Of a DNA stretch of 64,000 nucleotides, positions 60,542-64,000 are shown piece by piece. Within the stretch, counting starts at the first letter, position 1. Every line of letters starts with the position of its first letter. The notes under the pieces are model-generated. The model was not told the origin of the DNA and did not search any database. It saw only the letters and a program-made list of their open reading frames with translations. Both the position numbers and the translations under genes were made by a program. The DNA is from Vermamoeba vermiformis (lineage: Eukaryota > Tubulinea > Echinamoebida): assembly GCA_045837725.1 (NCBI GenBank), contig JBEWZL010000184.1:1-64000 (forward strand). Direction: 5' to 3'.

Positions 60542-62225
60542 TCAATCCCGATTGTATTTCTGAATGAGAGCGATGATGTCGCGATAAAAATCATTGTACG
60601 CTTCAATGCACCAACCTGCAATAATATTAGTAAGCTGTTTCACGCAAAAGACTGACACATACAGAAGTCCAAGTGCGCGTAGTTCTTCAACTGCTTCGCG
60701 TAGACTGGAGGGTTGGACAAGATCTTAATCAGATTGCGCACGTCAATCGGGTCCGCTAGCAGATCTTTGTCGCCATATACGAGTGCAAGAGGCAGGCTGC
60801 TCGGAATAACGTCGAGTTTGTAGACTGGCGGCGAGGTAGCATTGTACACTTTGAGATTGCCAGCAATGCCGTAGTCGTACATGGCAAACTGGCCGCGTCG
60901 CACAAGTTGTGCCCAGTGAATGACGTTCTAATAGACGGACTGTGAGTCACCGACACGAATAAGAACTGTGACCAATGTTACCTTGACACTCGTGCCACCA
61001 GGCTCGTGTGTGCTCACAACAGGCATGCGGCTGTCATTGAACGCGTTCTGGTGTTGACCACAGATCAGCTCAACAATGTTCGCGCAGATCTGGGGCTCTA
61101 GAAGAACAGAGTTAAGATTGGAATGAAGCAGATGACATAATCGATCACGTACCCAAGTAGCAGAAATAGGACTCAATTATCCTGCCTAGATACGAGTCGG
61201 TAGGAATACCAAATCTTTCTGCGCCGAGATACTGAATCAACAAGTCAACGTCCCAGTCAGCGAGGAACCTCAAGAATTTGTTCTCAATGTTTTGCACCGA
61301 AGCCACAGGACCCAAGCCTGGCCGATGCAGTATTAGCTGTGCATGCATTAAGGGGCCCAAGGGGCATATTACGTACCAACAAAGAGATTCAACTTCGATG
61401 CGTAGTGCGGGTGCAAATTGAACGCAGCAAATGTCATCGTTGTGCCTTGGCTAAAAGTCATTGTGAGCTTTTGCTAGTGTTGATTAGGCTCAACATACCT
61501 GTGTCCAATGTACGAGAGAGTTTTATAGCCAGTAGTGTCCAAGACGTAGTCTACTGTTTGAGGCAAATCGTAACGCGCAAACTCGTCAAATGAAAAGTCC
61601 CAGAACTGCGGAGAGGTAGGAGGAATGCTAACATGATTGGTCGAATAAATATTTCCGCGAACATTGCCCATCCAGACGTCAAATCTAAGCAGCATTTAGG
61701 CATCAAAAACACAGATAGATCTTATTTTCTTCATACCCTTGATCGGCAAGAATATAGGCCAAACTCTCATGTGGCATATTAATAATCCAAGTTATACTAT
61801 TGTCCATTAAGCCGTGGAACAGCAGCACAGGGCGGCCAATTTTCTGTGAGTCTAAGATCCAACAATTAATCAATTGATAAGCCATTAATAAGATGTTAAT
61901 TACGTACTTCTTCCATGCGGAATGCGAAATGTTCCTAAAATATAGCCGTCTGTAGTAATAACTTCGTGATACTCGCACGGGTAACCTGACACATGACGAA
62001 AATTCAAAATTAATTTCGAATTTGCTTATAAATGCAATGATTTGCGTATTCGATGGCATAGTAAATGTATTGACAAGTACCTTTACTGGTAATTATTTCA
62101 GTAAAATTGCGCCAAGTGTCCGGGTCCATCTCTCTGTCGAATTCATTTGCTCGTTGCACTTGGTTAGCGTATATGAATGATACAAAAATGCATAGTAAAA
62201 TAAATATTAGCGGGTGTTCTCTCAT
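60542..62225 (-). CDS. Lysosomal acid lipase/gastric lipase family hydrolase
   Basis: About 410 aa over nine or so exons. The signal peptide is MREHPLIFILLCIFVSFIYA. The family signature reads GYPCEYHEVITTDGYILGTF, then PVLLFHGLMDNS (oxyanion region), DVWMGNVRGNIYS, FWDFSFDEFARYDLP, the nucleophile elbow GHSQGTT, VYGDKDLLADP (catalytic Asp) and YAHLDF (catalytic His). All triad residues are present. It hydrolyses triglycerides or cholesteryl esters in lysosomes or outside the cell. The LIMP-2-like protein in this window could belong to the same compartment, though there is no linkage between the two genes. Confidence 0.92.
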
Positions 62226-62324
62226 TTGGTTTTGCCTGTGTGCTGCCACGGAAGATCCACAAAATTGAAAATAAACCTTTCCCTGCAGGAATTCTATTTT
62301 ATTCACTTTTTTAAATACACAACC
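62226..62324. promoter_or_regulatory. Bidirectional spacer, lipase / NCS-like gene
   Basis: Ninety-nine bases separate the two start codons. Both promoters must lie here or in the genes' first exons and introns. Only AT-rich text (TTTTATTCACTTTTTTAAAT) is seen. Confidence 0.4.
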
Positions 62325-63300
62325 ATGGGTAACAAGCAAACTGCTGAAGAAAAGGCTGACGTTGAAGGCACTTTGACCAAGTGGCGCAAGAAGTACAAGG
62401 TTCCCGATGCAGCTTGGGAAGCTTTGAGGTAAATTGCTCTATGTTCAATTAATTGATGTATTAGAAAAATATTTGTGCATAACTTCCCGTCGTGGTAATA
62501 TTTGCTAAGACCATTTTTCAATTACGGTGTGGATTTTAAATATATCCTTAAAATTGAAATTTTCTGTGTGATATCATATTTGAGAGTAAATAATTGTAAA
62601 ATTTAGTATTCTATAATATTTCCTTAATACTTGAGGCTCAGTTTCAAATTCTTTGTTTTATTTCGAGATTCGCTTCTGGGACGCTAACATTTTGTGTTTT
62701 AGGTCCAACTTCAATAAAATGGCTGGTCCTAGCAAGGATAGAGCTAGCTTGGATGCAGTTCAAAAGTGGTTCAGCAACGCTTTGGGCGCTCAAACCGCGA
62801 AACAGCTTGCCCGCGCAATTGACACAGACAAGAGTGGATACGTCGATGTTTTGGAGTACATGCAATTCTGGTGCGTGCAAATTGGTGGTACTAACAACGA
62901 AAAAATTACTACTTTCTTCAACTTGTTGGATGCTGACGGTAAGTACACAAGCTCGATCAGACCGGAATTGAAATTCGTTGTGTAACTTACCTACACCGAA
63001 ATTCGTTTATATTGATACTTATTATTCTTTTCAGGCAACGGTAAATTGGCAAAGGACGAAATGACCGACTTTTTGATCCTCGGTAACAAATTGGCTGCTG
63101 AAGCTGCAGGCACACCTGTTGACCCTTCAGTGCCCCAATTGATGCGCGATGTTGTCGAGAAGGTCTTCAAGGACATTGACATCGATAACGACGGTGCTTT
63201 GACTTTGGACGAAGTGCTCAAGGCTTGCGCCAAGTACCCCGACTACGAGAGCTTCTTCACTCAATTCGCCAGCGGTGTTGCAGGCAAGTTCTCTAAATAA
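62325..63300 (+). CDS. Myristoylated EF-hand protein of the NCS/calcineurin-B-like type
   Basis: Three exons give about 200 aa. MGNKQTAEE is a likely N-myristoylation start. Three EF loops keep their ligands: DTDKSGYVDVLEY, DADGNGKLAKDEM (split by an intron) and DIDNDGALTLDEV. Length and layout resemble neuronal calcium sensors, recoverin or calcineurin B-type proteins, in which Ca2+ exposes or hides the myristate. The first helix pair (WRKKYKVPDAAWEALR) takes the place of a degenerate first EF hand. Codon choice is strongly biased, suggesting high expression. The first intron is about 270 nt. Confidence 0.85.
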
Positions 63301-63408
63301 GAAAATATTATTACACAAGTCGTCGAATGAGCTGTGTTTTAGTAGCACAGGTCGCTTTATAATATTTGTATTAATGCTAAAGTAAAAAAAAGAATCAAGT
63401 CGAAACCT

Positions 63409-64000
63409 TTATTGTAATATCAGCAAATTATACAAAAAGTCTTCTACGAGCTCTTCGTAAGCATACAAATCTAGCTCTTTTTGTATTTGAACGAGTTGTT
63501 GCAACTTTTCGCGAGTTGAGAAGTTGACGATAAAATCGAACTGTTTGTCGTTCAGCACGTAAGATGGAGTAGCGAGACGAAGGATCAAATACCGTATTTC
63601 AGGTGGGATGGCAGCAAATAGACCCATGTCTCGCGCAGTAAACAGTTGCAAAGTCTGCAGAGTATGTACTGCCCAGTAGCGTTGCATGGTGGTTCGAGCC
63701 TTTACTTTCTCCGCCAATAACTCACAGGCTGGAGTGATCGCACTCGGCTCTTCATAGCCAAATGACATTGCACCAAGCCACTGCGGAGATAAATTGACCA
63801 TTTCGATTGCTCTGTTAAGTCGAGTGAGGTTAAATGGAGCGAATTGAAGGCGCATTAATTTCTTTTCTGCGAATAGGGGATGCAGTACCACGTTCATGCG
63901 CAACCTCCGCAAGCTAGTGTTAGATTTAATCGCTTCATAAAGCTCTTTTTCTTCCACTGCCCATCGCATAGGCATAGAAATGTTTTGTATGATATTCTTC
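63409..64000 (-). CDS. C-terminal part of an unidentified protein, runs off the right edge
   Basis: The frame is open from the window end to the stop at 63409 (about 196 codons visible). It starts before the first seen Met. The text is helical and Leu-rich (KELYEAIKSNTSLRRLRMNV, FTARDMGLFAAIPPEIRYL, REKLQQLVQIQKELDLYAYE). SNTSLRRLRM looks like the end of a leucine-rich repeat, and IPPEIRYLILRLATP recalls an F-box-like or LRR-cap helix. Too little is visible to name it. No intron interrupts the visible part. Confidence 0.6.
   Translation of the reverse strand, partial: KNIIQNISMPMRWAVEEKELYEAIKSNTSLRRLRMNVVLHPLFAEKKLMRLQFAPFNLTRLNRAIEMVNLSPQWLGAMSFGYEEPSAITPACELLAEKVKARTTMQRYWAVHTLQTLQLFTARDMGLFAAIPPEIRYLILRLATPSYVLNDKQFDFIVNFSTREKLQQLVQIQKELDLYAYEELVEDFLYNLLILQ

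Noticed and set aside
63685-63705. GGTTCGAGCC-type text resembling a tRNA T-loop
   Set aside because: It lies within an open reading frame and no acceptor, D or anticodon arm can be folded around it. No tRNA, rRNA or snRNA gene was found in the window.

Overview
The window is nuclear DNA of a gene-dense eukaryote. Genes alternate on both strands, most are cut by many short introns (about 40-90 nt), and spacers are often only 85-260 bp. Introns begin GTAAGT or GTACGT and carry a strong TACTAAY/GCTAAC-type branch site 5-25 nt before the terminal AG. Gene content (a PhoPQ-activated-pathogenicity-related/AprA-like protein, a CD36/LIMP-2 scavenger receptor, 3R-Myb, CDC123, makorin, an OMA1-like protease, neuronal-calcium-sensor-like EF-hand proteins, a NACHT-TPR STAND protein) suits a free-living unikont protist such as an amoebozoan. 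That placement is inference; no single marker here proves it.

Layout. 1-1603: no gene recognised. 1.6-9.4 kb (minus): makorin E3 ligase, PhoPQ-related secreted hydrolase, LIMP-2-like membrane protein. 9.6-14.2 kb: a small type I membrane protein (+), a small mitochondrial-looking membrane protein (-), a BtpA-family protein (+). 14.5-15.8 kb: a three-repeat Myb (-). 16.6-19.1 kb: a disturbed locus where an SDR oxidoreductase without visible N-terminal half meets, head to head, a Pro-rich GPI-like ORF without visible N-terminus. 19.2-30.2 kb: CDC123 (+), an intronless F-box/ankyrin protein (-), a 36-aa acidic smORF (-), an Hrq1/MrfA-like DEAH helicase (-), a BTB-ankyrin protein (-). 30.4-35.6 kb (+): a ~1,465-aa BRCT-TIG-DUF4062-NACHT-TPR-polyproline protein, the most unusual architecture in the window. 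35.7-45 kb: OMA1-like protease (-), a mitochondrial-looking protein (+), a two-EF-hand protein (-), an orphan multi-exon protein (+), a small helical protein (+), an ArfGAP with three UIM-like repeats (+).

45-50.6 kb (+): an APH-fold kinase, a dynamin-like GTPase with a Pro-rich N-terminus, then a collapsed second copy of this pair (a scrap of kinase exon 1 and the GTPase C-terminal third). 50.6-64 kb: RNA 3'-phosphate cyclase (-) with an intron carrying an LTR-like relic, an orphan intronless coiled-coil protein (+), a 2OG-Fe(II) oxygenase (+), a 5'-nucleotidase fused to an EF-hand pair (-), an EGF-containing surface protein with a 36-bp coding repeat (-), a lysosomal acid lipase (-), an NCS-like myristoylated EF-hand protein (+), and a partial gene running off the right edge (-).

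The genes form no single pathway. Loose themes are endolysosomal/secreted proteins (LIMP-2, acid lipase, PhoPQ-related protein, surface proteins), Ca2+ sensors, ubiquitin-linked proteins (makorin, F-box, BTB, UIM-ArfGAP) and NTPases of innate-immunity-like type (NACHT, dynamin-like GTPase). Exon joins were made by eye from splice consensus and reading frame, so internal borders are approximate unless stated.
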